A DNA stretch of 64,000 nt from Rugosimonospora sp040255525 (GCA_040255525.1 JBDZVD010000016.1:22540-86539), one strand, 5' to 3'. Counted from the first letter of the stretch, positions 28,902-37,913 are shown. Program-made: numbers and translations. Notes: generated by a model from the letters alone, not told the origin.

Positions 28902-31340
28902 ATGTCTCGGCCCGTCGGCGCGGTACCCAGCGGTACCTTCGCCGGTCTGCTGCGTGCCCACCGGCACCGGGGCGGGATGACTCAGGAGGAGTTCGCGGCG
29001 AAGGCCGGGGTGGGCGTGCGGACTCTGCGCGATCTGGAACGTGGCCGGTCGCGGCCGCAACGGGCGACGGTGGACCTGCTGGCCGCGGCGCTGGGTCTGC
29101 GCGGTGCGGCATGGGACGAGTTTCTCACCGCGGCGAGGCGGACAGAGGCCGGCGAAGCAGGCGACCCGGGCATCAACCTGCCAGCGGCTCCCGTGCTGAT
29201 CGGGCGCGAGGCCGAACTGACCAACCTGGAGGCGGCGCTCCGGCACGCCGCGCTGGTCACGCTCGTCGGCGTCTCGGGCGTCGGCAAGACGAGCCTGGCC
29301 TGGGCGGTCGCGCACCGGGTCGCGGCACGCCATCCGGGCGGTGTCGCGGGAATCGCCATGACCGAGGTGTCCACCGAGGCGGACTCCCTCGCCACGGTCG
29401 CGAGCGTGTTCGACGTCGGCCGGGCCAGCGACCTGCCCGCGCGGCTCGCCGGCCGGCCCGCGCTGCTACTGGTGGACGCGGTCGAGCGGGCGCCGGAGCC
29501 GGCGGGCGCGACGCTGAGGTGGTTGCAGCGCAACACGCCCAGCGTGCGCCTGATCGTGACCGGCCGGCGGCCGACCGGCATCACCGGCGAGTACGTGTGG
29601 CCGGTGACACCGCTGGAGTGCCCGCCGCCCGCAGTCACCGACCTGGAGCGGATCGCCGAGTACCCGGCGGCTGAACTTTTCCTGGAGCGGCTGCGCGCCG
29701 CCGGCAACGGCGAGGTCCAGCCGGCCGACGGCGCGGCGGTCGGCGAACTGGTCAGGCGGTTGGGCGGCCTGCCCCTCGCCCTGGAACTGGGGGCGGCGCG
29801 TGGCCGGATCCTCGAAGTCCGCGAGATCCTCGACCGGTACGGCGATCGGGTGCTCGACCTGCGCCGCGAGGCGGCCGACGGCGACGCCACCACGCTGCGC
29901 GAAGCGATCGCCGGCAGCTACCGGCTGCTGGAACCCGCCGATCGGGCCGCGCTGCGGCGGCTGAGCCAGTTCCATCACCGGTGGTCGGTAGAGCTGGCCG
30001 AGCAGATGCTGGCCGACTGGAAGCCGGCGCAGATGCCGGCGCCGGCCGACGGCACTGGCCCGCCCGCACGCGACGCCGGAGAGCGGGACGTCGTCGCCGT
30101 ACTGGACCGGCTGGTCGGGATCGGTCTGGTGAGCGTGCGCGGCAACGGGCCGACCCGGTTCCGGATGCTCGACATGGTGCGGGACTTCGCGGTCGAGCAG
30201 AGCGACCTGGAAGGCGAACTGCCCGCCTTCCGCGACCGGCACGCTGTGGTGATGGCCCGGTACGCCGCCCGTACCGCGCCCCGGCTGGTCGGCGCCGCGC
30301 TGCGCGAGGCCGCTCTCCGGCTCGACGACCTCAACAGCGACCTTCGCTCGGCGCTGGCCTGGGCGAGCGGGCGCGACCCGGAGACCGCGCTGTGCCTGGC
30401 ATCGAAGCTGCCCCGCTGGTGGCGGCTGCGCGGGAACGACCCGGAGGGGCGGGACTGGCTGAGCCGGTTGCTCGACGATCCGCGGACGGCACACGCCGAC
30501 CCGGCCGTCCGGGCATGGGCCGGGTTGGGCGTGGCTCAGCTCGCCGCCGAGCACGGCGACGGGCTTGCCGAACTGGGCCAGCTGGAGGCGGCGCTGGAGA
30601 CGTTCACCCGGCTCGGCCGGGTCACCGGGCAGCTCGCCGCCCGCAACCAGCTGTGCATCCTCCACCAGGCGTACGGCAACTACGAGGCGGCCCGGGAACA
30701 CGGGCAGGCGGTACTGCTGCTTGCCACCCGGCACGGCCGTACCCGTGACGTGGTGGTGGCCCAGAACAACCTGACCTGGCACGACATCCGGGTCGGCGAC
30801 CTCGCCGGCGCGCGCCGCCGGCTGGTCACGGTGCAGCGGCTGGCCGCCGAGGTCGGTGAGGAACGGCTGCGGGTACTGGCGCACGCGAACCTCGCCGAGG
30901 TCGCCCGGCTGGACGGCCGGTACCCGGAGGCGGTCGCGATCGGGCGCCGTTCGCTGCCCCTGGTCGATCAGCTCGGCGATCCGCGGCACAAGTGGCGGGT
31001 GATCGGCTGTATCGCCCTGGCCCTGGCGCAGGCGGGGCGAGTGGACGAGGCGCGGGACACGGTGGCCGATGTCGGCGATCCGGCCGTGGTCGAGCTGATC
31101 GAGGCTTACCTGGCGCTGGCCGAGGGCGACCGCGCCGCCGCGGCCGACCGGTTCGGTGTCGCCGCCGACGCGCTGGCCGGCCGGCATGACGTCCGTGATG
31201 TGGTGGAGGCGCTGGTCGGCGTCGCCTCAAGTACCGACGACCCGAAACGCCGCCGCCAGGTGTTGGCCGAGCTGGACGACCTGTGTCAGCGCAGCGCGGT
31301 CACTCTGCTGGCACGGGAAAAGGGCCTGCTCGGTCGGTGA
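28902..31340 (+). CDS. XRE helix-turn-helix / NB-ARC-like NTPase / TPR regulator
   Basis: A large regulator (812 residues) of the STAND type. The N-terminus (about residues 8-70) is a Cro/C1 helix-turn-helix: GMTQEEFAAKAGVGVRTLRD and LERGRSRPQRAT. Then follows a P-loop NTPase domain with Walker A VGVSGVGKTSL (near residues 122-132), LLLVDAVERAPE as Walker B region, a sensor GRRPTG and the GLPLALELGAARG motif. The C-terminal half (about 430-800) is helical and TPR-like. ATG 28902 lacks a Shine-Dalgarno and may be read from a leaderless message. No cognate target is obvious; a hairpin follows the stop. Such proteins often act as activators in secondary metabolism or stress responses. Confidence 0.85.
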   Translation: MSRPVGAVPSGTFAGLLRAHRHRGGMTQEEFAAKAGVGVRTLRDLERGRSRPQRATVDLLAAALGLRGAAWDEFLTAARRTEAGEAGDPGINLPAAPVLIGREAELTNLEAALRHAALVTLVGVSGVGKTSLAWAVAHRVAARHPGGVAGIAMTEVSTEADSLATVASVFDVGRASDLPARLAGRPALLLVDAVERAPEPAGATLRWLQRNTPSVRLIVTGRRPTGITGEYVWPVTPLECPPPAVTDLERIAEYPAAELFLERLRAAGNGEVQPADGAAVGELVRRLGGLPLALELGAARGRILEVREILDRYGDRVLDLRREAADGDATTLREAIAGSYRLLEPADRAALRRLSQFHHRWSVELAEQMLADWKPAQMPAPADGTGPPARDAGERDVVAVLDRLVGIGLVSVRGNGPTRFRMLDMVRDFAVEQSDLEGELPAFRDRHAVVMARYAARTAPRLVGAALREAALRLDDLNSDLRSALAWASGRDPETALCLASKLPRWWRLRGNDPEGRDWLSRLLDDPRTAHADPAVRAWAGLGVAQLAAEHGDGLAELGQLEAALETFTRLGRVTGQLAARNQLCILHQAYGNYEAAREHGQAVLLLATRHGRTRDVVVAQNNLTWHDIRVGDLAGARRRLVTVQRLAAEVGEERLRVLAHANLAEVARLDGRYPEAVAIGRRSLPLVDQLGDPRHKWRVIGCIALALAQAGRVDEARDTVADVGDPAVVELIEAYLALAEGDRAAAADRFGVAADALAGRHDVRDVVEALVGVASSTDDPKRRRQVLAELDDLCQRSAVTLLAREKGLLGR

Positions 31341-31350
31341 TCATCCGACG

Positions 31351-31387
31351 GCCGTGGCGGCGACGGACGCGCCGCCGCCGCCACGGC
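31351..31387. terminator. Bidirectional hairpin terminator between converging genes
   Basis: A perfect 12-bp stem (31351-31362 with 31376-31387) starting GCCGTGGCGGCG, placed 10 bp after the NTPase regulator and before the MarR gene end. The remaining sequence to 31662 shows no gene that I can support. Confidence 0.7.
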
Positions 31388-31662
31388 TGAGGCCCCCGGC
31401 CGGGCGAAGTCCCCCGTAGCGCCCCACCTTCCTCCGCCCGTACCCGATCCCGTGACCGGCGCCTCCCCACCCGGTGGAGATTAGTCGCGCCGGCACCGCG
31501 GTACGCCGTGATCAACCTGGTTTGTCCGGGCACAGGGCCGGTTCTGCCGGTACTTCTGCCGGTTCTCGCCGGGCCGGTATGGAAGACTCCGCACGGCTTC
31601 CAGAAATCGGTTACCGGATGGCGGCAGCGGGCTCGGCGCAGAGCCGGGCCCACCCCGGTGGG

Positions 31663-32142
31663 TCAGGCTGCCTGTCCCGCCCCGGCGGTGGCACCCGGCC
31701 GCACCGCGTCGCGGATGACCCGCAGGCCGGTGATCATCGATTCGAGCTGTGCCGGGCTGAGCAGGCCGGTGAACCAGCGGTCGATCATGGTCAGGTGGCC
31801 GGGCAGGATGGCGTCGAGCCGCTCGCGTCCCGCCTCCGTGAGGACCGCGTACGAACTGCGCCGGTCGGTGGGGCACGCGGTGCGGCAGACCAGGCCGTCG
31901 CGCTCGAGCCGGTCGACGACCCGGGTGACGCCGCTGGTGGTGAGGCTGGTCTGGGCGGAGAGGTCGGTCATCCTCAGCTGGCGCTCGGGTGACCGTGCCA
32001 ACCTGATCAACACTTCGAACTCCACCAGGGCGAGGCCGTGCTCGGCGATCTGCCCGGAGAACTGAGCGGTCAGTCCGTCGAACACCTCGCTGAGCAGGCC
32101 GACCGCCGTGATCCGTTCGTCCTTCGCCAGGTCCTTGCCCAC
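31663..32142 (-). CDS. MarR-family transcriptional regulator
   Basis: A 159-residue winged-helix dimeric regulator. Typical MarR elements are present: an N-terminal helix LLSEVFDGLTAQFSGQIAEH, the recognition portion MTDLSAQTSLTTSGVTRVVD followed by RLERDGLVCRTACPTDRRSS (wing with the Asp-x-Arg), and a C-terminal dimerisation helix. It is divergently transcribed from the YceI gene with a 97-bp gap containing an AT-rich promoter, a layout in which MarR proteins usually control both themselves and the neighbour. Confidence 0.88.
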   Translation of the reverse strand: MGKDLAKDERITAVGLLSEVFDGLTAQFSGQIAEHGLALVEFEVLIRLARSPERQLRMTDLSAQTSLTTSGVTRVVDRLERDGLVCRTACPTDRRSSYAVLTEAGRERLDAILPGHLTMIDRWFTGLLSPAQLESMITGLRVIRDAVRPGATAGAGQAA

Positions 32143-32161
32143 GCCCGCAGTCTAGCAGAAC

Positions 32162-32192
32162 TTGACACGGAAATAATTGACCGGTCTATAGT
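32162..32192 (+). promoter_or_regulatory. Probable promoter of the YceI gene
   Basis: TTGACA (32162-32167) is followed by TCTATA (32185-32190, 17-bp spacing) or TATAGT (32187-32192, 19-bp spacing) in an AT-rich stretch unusual for this sequence. The MarR operator should overlap here, but I cannot define it. Confidence 0.6.
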
Positions 32193-32239
32193 TGTTCCGG
32201 CAGACATCTGATAGACCACAGAACTTGGAAGGAACTCCC

Positions 32240-32827
32240 ATGACCGACCCGACCAGCTCATCGCTCGCGTCCCGTGACTACAACGGGGTCCAGATCCCGG
32301 TTGCCGGGGCGTACACCCTTGACGCGGCCCACAAGCGGGTGGGCTTCGTCGCCCGCCACCTGATGGTGAGCAAGGTGCGCGGCGGGTTCGACGAGGCGGC
32401 CGCGACCATCACCGTCGCCGAGAACCCGCTGGAGTCGTCCGTCACCGCGACGATCCAGGCGGGGAGCATCACCACCGGCCAGGAGCAGCGGGACGGCCAC
32501 CTGAAGAGCGGCGACTTCCTGGATGTGGAGAAGTACCCCACCCTGGAGTACCGCAGCACCGGCGTGAAGTCCTTCAACGGCAACGAGTTCACCGTCACCG
32601 GCGAGCTGACGATCAAGGATGTGACCCGGCCGGTCGACCTCAAGGTCGAGCTGGAGGGCGTCAACCGCAGCCCGTATGGCCACGACGTGTTCGGTTTCAG
32701 CGCGATTGCCGAGATCGACCGCGAGGAGTTCGGGCTGACCTGGAACGTGGCGCTGGAGACCGGCGGAGTCATGATCAGCAAGAACATCAAGATCGAGATT
32801 GAGGGCGAGGCGGTTCGGGAAGGCTGA
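32240..32827 (+). CDS. YceI-family lipid-binding-like protein
   Basis: YceI proteins form a lipocalin-like barrel that binds isoprenoid or amide lipids. The 195-residue product shows the family opening AGAYTLDAAHKRVGFVARHL, then VRGGFDEAAATI, the RDGHLKSGDFLDVEKYPTLEY core, LTIKDVTRPVDL and FGFSAIAEIDREEFGLTW. There is no signal peptide, in contrast with the periplasmic E. coli YceI, as is usual for actinobacterial members. ATG 32240 follows GGAAGGA. The divergent MarR gene is its likely regulator and a strong terminator follows. Confidence 0.92.
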   Translation: MTDPTSSSLASRDYNGVQIPVAGAYTLDAAHKRVGFVARHLMVSKVRGGFDEAAATITVAENPLESSVTATIQAGSITTGQEQRDGHLKSGDFLDVEKYPTLEYRSTGVKSFNGNEFTVTGELTIKDVTRPVDLKVELEGVNRSPYGHDVFGFSAIAEIDREEFGLTWNVALETGGVMISKNIKIEIEGEAVREG

Positions 32828-32847
32828 ACCTGCCCCGTTTCCACTCC

Positions 32848-32878
32848 ATTGGCCCCCACTCGCGGAGTGGGGGCCAAT
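32848..32878 (+). terminator. Intrinsic terminator after the YceI gene
   Basis: A perfect 14-bp stem (32848-32861 with 32865-32878) around a GCG loop, 20 bp after the stop. Confidence 0.85.
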
Positions 32879-33033
32879 GTCATACCTACCGTGCGTTTTC
32901 CCTCACATAGCGCTTTCAACACGCCTGCTTTGTCCCTAGCCTCAAGGGCCTGACCCCACATAACGTGGACATTCATTGCAGCGTGCTGCCGCATGCTCAC
33001 GCAGCCGCACGGAACGCTGGACGGGAAGGACCC

Positions 33034-34512
33034 ATGGGCAAGGATGTGTCCCTCTCCAGGTTCACGCGTGAGGACCGCGTGCGGTTCCGCTACAAGGTGC
33101 GCCAGTGCCTTGATGTCTTCGCCCTAATGCTCAACGACTTCCGGTTCGACGCGGACCGGCCGATGACCGGGCTGGAGCTGGAACTCAATCTCATCGACAA
33201 GGACGGCGCACCGGCCATGCGCAACGCCGAGGTGCTCGCAGACCTGGGCGACCCCTCATTCCAGACGGAACTCGGGCAGTTCAACCTGGAAATCAACGGC
33301 GAACCGCGGCTGCTCGCCGGCCCCGGATTCGACCAGTACGAGAACGAGCTGGCCAGCCGGCTGGCCCGGGCGGAGGACCAGGCGGCCAAGGCGGACGCGC
33401 GGGTGATCCTGATCGGCATCCTGCCGACGATCACGCAACGCCACGCGGTGCTCGACAACATGTCCACCGACTCCCGCTACCGGCTGCTGAACGAGCAGCT
33501 CGCCAGCGCCCGGGGCGAGTCCTTCGTGCTCGACATCCAGGGTGCGGAGCACCTGCAACTGATCACGGACTCCATCGCACCCGAGGCCGCGTGTACCAGC
33601 GCCCAGTTCCACCTGCAGGTGGCACCCGACGCCTTCGCCAGCTACTGGAACGCGTCGCAGGCGGTCGCCGCGGTGCAACTGGCCGTCGGCGCGAACTCGC
33701 CGTTTCTGTTCGGCAAGAGGCTCTGGGCGGAGACCCGGATCGCGCTGTTCGAGCAGGCTACCGACACCCGCCCGGAGGAGCTGAAGACCCAGGGAGTGCG
33801 CCCCCGGGTGTGGTTCGGCGAGCGCTGGATCACCTCGATCTTCGACCTGTTCGAGGAGAACGTCCGCTACTTCCCGGCTCTGCTACCGATCCTCGACGAC
33901 GAGGATCCGGTCGAGGTGCTGCACTCCGGTGGCGTACCCCACCTGTCCGAGCTGCGGCTGCACAACGGCACGATCTACCGGTGGAACCGGCCGGTCTACG
34001 ACATCATGAACGGCCGCGCGCACCTGCGCGTGGAAAACCGCGTGCTGCCGGCCGGGCCGACCGTACTGGACCTGTTGGCCAACGCCGCGCTGTACTTCGG
34101 GCTGGTCCGGGCACTGGCCGAGGCCGACCGTCCACTGTGGGAGGAGCTGACCTTCGGGCGAGCCGAGGAGAACTTCCACGCGGCCGCCCGGGACGGGCTG
34201 TCCGCCGAGTTGTTCTGGCCGCGGCTCGGCGCGCTGCCGGCCACCACACTCGTACTGGACACCCTGTTGCCACTGGCGCACGAGGGGCTGGACCGGTTCG
34301 GCGTACCGTCGTGCATCCGCGACCGGCTGCTCGGCATCGTCGAGGCCAGGTGCCTCACCGGCATCAACGGGGCATCCTGGCAAACCTCCACTGTGGAGCA
34401 CCTGGAACGGGACCGGGGGCTGGACCGGCCCGCCGCGCTACGGGAGATGCTCCGCCGGTACGCCGAGTTGTTCGCCGGCAACGCGCCGGTGCACACCTGG
34501 CCTCTGGATTGA
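33034..34512 (+). CDS. Glutamate-cysteine ligase family (GCS2-type) protein
   Basis: GCS2-family ligases make gamma-glutamyl or related carboxylate-amine bonds with ATP. The 492-residue protein has the metal/ATP-binding N-terminal motif TGLELELNLIDKDG, FQTELGQFNLEINGEPR, the TQRHAVLDNMSTDSRYRLLN region, a TSAQFHLQV segment, GANSPFLFGKRLWAETRIAL and late RVENRVLPAGPT. ATG 33034 follows GGGAAGGA. Actinobacteria use mycothiol rather than glutathione, so the true substrate is uncertain; ergothioneine EgtA belongs to a related group but nothing else of that pathway is nearby. It appears monocistronic. Confidence 0.82.
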   Translation: MGKDVSLSRFTREDRVRFRYKVRQCLDVFALMLNDFRFDADRPMTGLELELNLIDKDGAPAMRNAEVLADLGDPSFQTELGQFNLEINGEPRLLAGPGFDQYENELASRLARAEDQAAKADARVILIGILPTITQRHAVLDNMSTDSRYRLLNEQLASARGESFVLDIQGAEHLQLITDSIAPEAACTSAQFHLQVAPDAFASYWNASQAVAAVQLAVGANSPFLFGKRLWAETRIALFEQATDTRPEELKTQGVRPRVWFGERWITSIFDLFEENVRYFPALLPILDDEDPVEVLHSGGVPHLSELRLHNGTIYRWNRPVYDIMNGRAHLRVENRVLPAGPTVLDLLANAALYFGLVRALAEADRPLWEELTFGRAEENFHAAARDGLSAELFWPRLGALPATTLVLDTLLPLAHEGLDRFGVPSCIRDRLLGIVEARCLTGINGASWQTSTVEHLERDRGLDRPAALREMLRRYAELFAGNAPVHTWPLD

Positions 34513-34532
34513 CGTGCCCTGCCCCGGTGGTC

Positions 34533-34558
34533 TCCCCGGGTCGACCCGGCGGGGTGGA
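34533..34558. terminator. Possible bidirectional terminator
   Basis: The palindrome CCGGGTCGACCCGG (34536-34549) with partly complementary flanks (TCTCCCC and GGGGTGGAGA) lies between the converging ligase and membrane-protein genes. Stem is imperfect beyond 7 bp per arm. Confidence 0.45.
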
Positions 34559-34560
34559 GA

Positions 34561-35730
34561 TCAGCCGGGACGGTTGCTTCTGGCCGGCCCGGTTTCGGTG
34601 ACCGCCGCCCGCCCGGTCGCGGGCGACTCGTCCGTGTCGTCCGGCCAGGCCGGCGACTGCCCTGCCACCGGTGGTTCGGCGGACGCGGTGACCAGGGCCG
34701 GGACGCCATCGGCCGGATAGGCCGGTGAGTAGCCGTCCGTGGCCGGGTCGCTCACCGGCTGCCCTGCCGGCTGCACCGGCAGCGTGACAGCGGCCTCGGC
34801 CGCCCGGCGCTGTTCACGGTGCGCGATCAGGCCGGACAGCAGCACCGAGCCGGCGAGCCCGGCGATCACCGCGTACGGTGCGATCAGGTACGCGGAGAGT
34901 TGCTCATCGGCCTGGACTCCGACCAGCTTCGGTGCGGCGAGGAAGTACGCCGCGGCGACCACCAGCGGCCCGGCCGCACCGGAGACGGCCACCCCGACCC
35001 GGTTGTCGCCCCGCCGGCCGGCCGGCAGTGCCGCGACGACGCCGACGACCAGCGCGGCGCCCATCATCTGCGCCGCGCCGGGCAACGAGAAGATCTTCTC
35101 CATGAAGTACTTGCCGCCGAACCGCCACACCGCGAGTTGGGCAGATGTCTGGTCGTGCCGGCCGGCCGCGCCGTACAGCGCCGACGCCACGGCCAGCGCC
35201 CACAGCCAGGCGGTGGTGGACATGACGTTCGCCGCGACCGCTCGTGAGGCCAACGCCGCGATCGCCACCAGCAGCCCGACAACGACGCCGACTATGGCGT
35301 AGCCACCGGCGATCGTCTGCGGGGAGAACGTGTCCGGCCGGTGTGCCGCCCGAGCCGGCACCGCGACCAGCGGCACGGTGATCAGGCCGCCGAGCGCCGC
35401 GGTCAGCGCGATCGCCAGTCGCCACGCGGTCGTGGCGATCATGCCGGAACGCGCTGCTTCGTCCACTGTGGAACGACGCGCCGCCGGCGGAGTGGCGGTC
35501 CGGGCGGCGGAGAGCCGGTCGGCGGCGATGGCGCCGAGCACGGTCGACGTCGCCGCGATCCACGTCGTCCAGGCGAGGCTGGCCAGCCAGGCGCCCACGC
35601 CGGTGGTGTCGGTCGCTGACGTCCAGGCGAGAATTCCGAGGCCGTAACCCAGGCCGAGCTGCGCTGCCGCACTGCCCGCGGCAACGCCGACCGCGAGTGC
35701 GACCGATCCTCCCCAGCCACGTGTGGCCAT
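34561..35730 (-). CDS. Polytopic membrane protein of unknown function
   Basis: I do not recognise a characterised family. The 389-residue product has about nine hydrophobic segments beginning with VALAVGVAAGSAAAQLGLGY and ending near residue 310 (IAPYAVIAGLAGSVLLSGLI), separated by short loops, then a soluble C-terminal tail of about 70 residues rich in Pro, Ala and acidic residues. One large loop carries AVWRFGGKYFMEKIFSLPG. GC at third positions supports real coding. It is transcribed away from the PASTA-protein gene that starts 90 bp upstream on the opposite strand. Confidence 0.75.
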   Translation of the reverse strand: MATRGWGGSVALAVGVAAGSAAAQLGLGYGLGILAWTSATDTTGVGAWLASLAWTTWIAATSTVLGAIAADRLSAARTATPPAARRSTVDEAARSGMIATTAWRLAIALTAALGGLITVPLVAVPARAAHRPDTFSPQTIAGGYAIVGVVVGLLVAIAALASRAVAANVMSTTAWLWALAVASALYGAAGRHDQTSAQLAVWRFGGKYFMEKIFSLPGAAQMMGAALVVGVVAALPAGRRGDNRVGVAVSGAAGPLVVAAAYFLAAPKLVGVQADEQLSAYLIAPYAVIAGLAGSVLLSGLIAHREQRRAAEAAVTLPVQPAGQPVSDPATDGYSPAYPADGVPALVTASAEPPVAGQSPAWPDDTDESPATGRAAVTETGPARSNRPG

Positions 35731-35820
35731 GCCGCGCAGCCTAACCCGAACCCGGTGAGCGAGCGAGCCCAGCGGGCGAGGTTGGCCGGCACGGCGGCGC
35801 CGGCATGATGAGATGGTTCT

Positions 35821-36783
35821 GTGGTCGATGATTCAGACCGGTCCCGACCGGACGAGCCAGGAGCCGGCGGCCGGCCGGAGGGCTCCTCCTGGCCGCCGTC
35901 GTCTGGCATGCCGGACCCGGACGGGCCAGCGGGAGCGGACCAACCCACCCCCCAGCAGCCGAGCGGGGTGTGGGGCGAGTCGACGGGACCGTGGGAACGG
36001 CCGGCCGGGCCGCGGGAGGAGTCGACGGCGCCCTGGCAGGCCGGCGGCCCGACCGGCGGTGGGCCCGGTGACGCGTTCGATCTTGGTGAGGCGCAGGATC
36101 CGTGGCTCGGCGAGGACGAGACCCGGATCCATCCGGCCTTCGCGGAGGAGATGAGGGCGCTGCCGCCCCTGGACCCGAACGCGACCTCGGTGCTGCCGCC
36201 CGCCCGCGGCGACAACGATCCGACGCAGCGATGGGCGGCACGGGCGGAGATACCGCCGGCCGGGCTCCGCGAGCCGGACCAGCAGGAGTGGGTCGAGGTC
36301 GAGGAGGCACGTGGTGGGGCATGGTGGATGCCGATCTTGATCAGCATCATCATCCTGATCCTGCTCGCTCTGCTCGGGCTGGGGCTGTGGTTGGGCTTCC
36401 GCGGTGGCCGCGGCAGTCCGGGGCCGGTGCCCAGCCCGAGCAGCACGCCGACCTCGTCCTCGCCGAGCCCGTTGCCGTCGCCCACGCCGTCGCCCACGCC
36501 ATCGGCCAGCCCGTCACCGGCTCTGGTGGCCATGCCGTCGCTGCGCGGGGTGGCGGCCGACGAGGCGCAGCAGGTGTTGAGCGGGCTGGGCTTCGTGGTC
36601 CAGGTGCAGCAGACGCCGGACAACACGCTGCCTCCGGGTACGGTGCTGGGAACGCAGCCGGACGCCGGGGCGCAGGTACCGGTCGGAGGCACCGTGATCC
36701 TGATCGTCGCGGTGGCGCCTTCGCCGGCTCCGTCCCTGTCACCCAGCCTCGGATTGCCGTCGCCCGGCCCGTCGGCGTCCTGA
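35821..36783 (+). CDS. Single-pass membrane protein with one extracytoplasmic PASTA domain
   Basis: The 320-residue protein has a long cytoplasmic, Pro/Gly/acidic disordered region (1-160), one membrane helix WWMPILISIIILILLALLGL (about 169-190), a Ser/Pro-rich linker, and a PASTA domain (about 237-303) with MPSLRGVAADEAQQVLSGLG and GTVLGTQPDAGAQVPVGGTV. PASTA domains bind peptidoglycan stem peptides or muropeptides. It has no kinase domain, unlike PknB in this window, so it may act as a wall sensor or anchor. Start is GTG 35821. The C-terminus is again Ser/Pro-rich. Confidence 0.82.
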   Translation: MVDDSDRSRPDEPGAGGRPEGSSWPPSSGMPDPDGPAGADQPTPQQPSGVWGESTGPWERPAGPREESTAPWQAGGPTGGGPGDAFDLGEAQDPWLGEDETRIHPAFAEEMRALPPLDPNATSVLPPARGDNDPTQRWAARAEIPPAGLREPDQQEWVEVEEARGGAWWMPILISIIILILLALLGLGLWLGFRGGRGSPGPVPSPSSTPTSSSPSPLPSPTPSPTPSASPSPALVAMPSLRGVAADEAQQVLSGLGFVVQVQQTPDNTLPPGTVLGTQPDAGAQVPVGGTVILIVAVAPSPAPSLSPSLGLPSPGPSAS

Positions 36784-36862
36784 CCGCCGCCCGGTCAGCA
36801 TCGGCGGCCGGTCATCACACAGGGCCGGTCAGCACGGGCGGCCGGTCAGCACAGGCAGCGGG

Positions 36863-37537
36863 TCACCACTGGCGGCGCAGCCGGGCGACGACGACCAGGC
36901 CGGTGCCGGAGACGAGCAGGCTGAACAGGCCGGCGATGATGAGTAACGCGGGCAGGTAGGCGGGTGGGCCGATGGCGATCGGTGCGGAGGCCGCCCGCCA
37001 CGCCGGAGCCCGGGATCCGGGCAGTGGTCCGTCGGTGGACGGCGATGGCGACAGCCACGGGCGCCCGGAGGGTTCACGATTCGCCGCTACGCCGACCCCG
37101 CCCGGGTACGACGGGCTGGGGCCGGGATCCTGCGGCCCCACGGGCCGGTCCTGTCCGGGCCGGGCCGGGACGGGCCGATCCTGGCCGGTCTGCTGTCGTC
37201 CGGGCCGGGGCGGGACGAGCCAGGACAGGCCGAGTCGGGACGGACCGGGCGAGGGCGCGCCGGGCCGGGACGGGACGGGCCACGATCCGGCCCCTGGCCG
37301 GCGCGCTGACGGTGCCGCCGATGCCGCCGGTGGCGACGTGGGTATCGCCGCCTCCGCCGGTGGCGGCGGCGCGGGCTGGATCGGGGTCGTTACGAGCAGG
37401 GGCGCCGCCGCGACGGCCGGAGGCGGCGCGAACCGCGTGCCGGTACCGCTGGCGTCCGCCGCACCAGTCAGCGCACCGGCGCTGAGCAGGGCGCCGACGA
37501 TGGCGGCTAGCAGGTGGGCAGGGTCGGCATTGAGCAT
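36863..37537 (-). CDS. Secreted or membrane-anchored Pro-rich surface protein
   Basis: A 224-residue protein with an N-terminal signal-like segment (LLAAIVGALLSAGALTGAADA), a long Pro/Arg/Gly/Ser-rich middle with recurrent RPG and QDRP motifs, and one C-terminal membrane helix (YLPALLIIAGLFSLLVSGTG, then LVVVARLRRQW). The LPxLL-hydrophobic-basic tail resembles a wall-sorting arrangement, although a canonical LPxTG/LAxTG is absent. ATG 37537 is chosen for GGGAGA seven bases upstream. The encoding DNA contains direct repeats built on CGGGCCGGGACGGG (about 37140-37280). No function can be assigned. Confidence 0.62.
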   Translation of the reverse strand: MLNADPAHLLAAIVGALLSAGALTGAADASGTGTRFAPPPAVAAAPLLVTTPIQPAPPPPAEAAIPTSPPAASAAPSARRPGAGSWPVPSRPGAPSPGPSRLGLSWLVPPRPGRQQTGQDRPVPARPGQDRPVGPQDPGPSPSYPGGVGVAANREPSGRPWLSPSPSTDGPLPGSRAPAWRAASAPIAIGPPAYLPALLIIAGLFSLLVSGTGLVVVARLRRQW

Positions 37538-37637
37538 GGACACCGTCTCCCGGACAAGTCGGGGGTACGGGCCACGTCAGGGGTGAACCAGCAGGTGTCT
37601 TCGATGGTATGACGATGTGTCGGATCGTGAAGCGCGT

Positions 37638-37913
37638 TTACGTTACCGAGGAGCGGACCGGACGCCCGCTGCCGATCCGGTACCGGGGCGGCATGGGCCC
37701 GACCGGTGCCCTTTGCAGGCCGTCGAGCTGCACGAAGATGGTGCGCCGATCGACGGCCTCGCCAGCGCTGTCCAGCTCGTACCCGTCGAGCCAGCACCAG
37801 CCGTCATAGGTGGCCCAGTCATGGACCCTGATCACCCGGAAGAGCAACGGGGAGGTGAACTGAACGCTCGCCGCGCGAGTCACGCGCAGCACGTCACCAG
37901 AACGGGGCAACAT
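37638..37913 (-). CDS. Small conserved hypothetical protein, 91 residues
   Basis: Begins MLPRSGDVLRVTRAASVQF at ATG 37913, five bases after AGGAG. The middle FRVIRVHDWATYDGWCWLDG followed by YELDSAGEAVDRRTIFVQL looks like a compact beta-rich fold with conserved Trp and Tyr residues. I recall closely similar small proteins annotated as hypothetical in streptomycetes and relatives, usually with this same core; no function is known to me. There is no signal peptide or membrane segment. A longer frame to 38009 is open but lacks a ribosome-binding site. Confidence 0.7.
   Translation of the reverse strand: MLPRSGDVLRVTRAASVQFTSPLLFRVIRVHDWATYDGWCWLDGYELDSAGEAVDRRTIFVQLDGLQRAPVGPMPPRYRIGSGRPVRSSVT

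Noticed and set aside
36784..37290. CRISPR-like repetition near the surface-protein gene
   Set aside because: The repeats are short, degenerate and without regular unique spacers; no cas gene is in the window.
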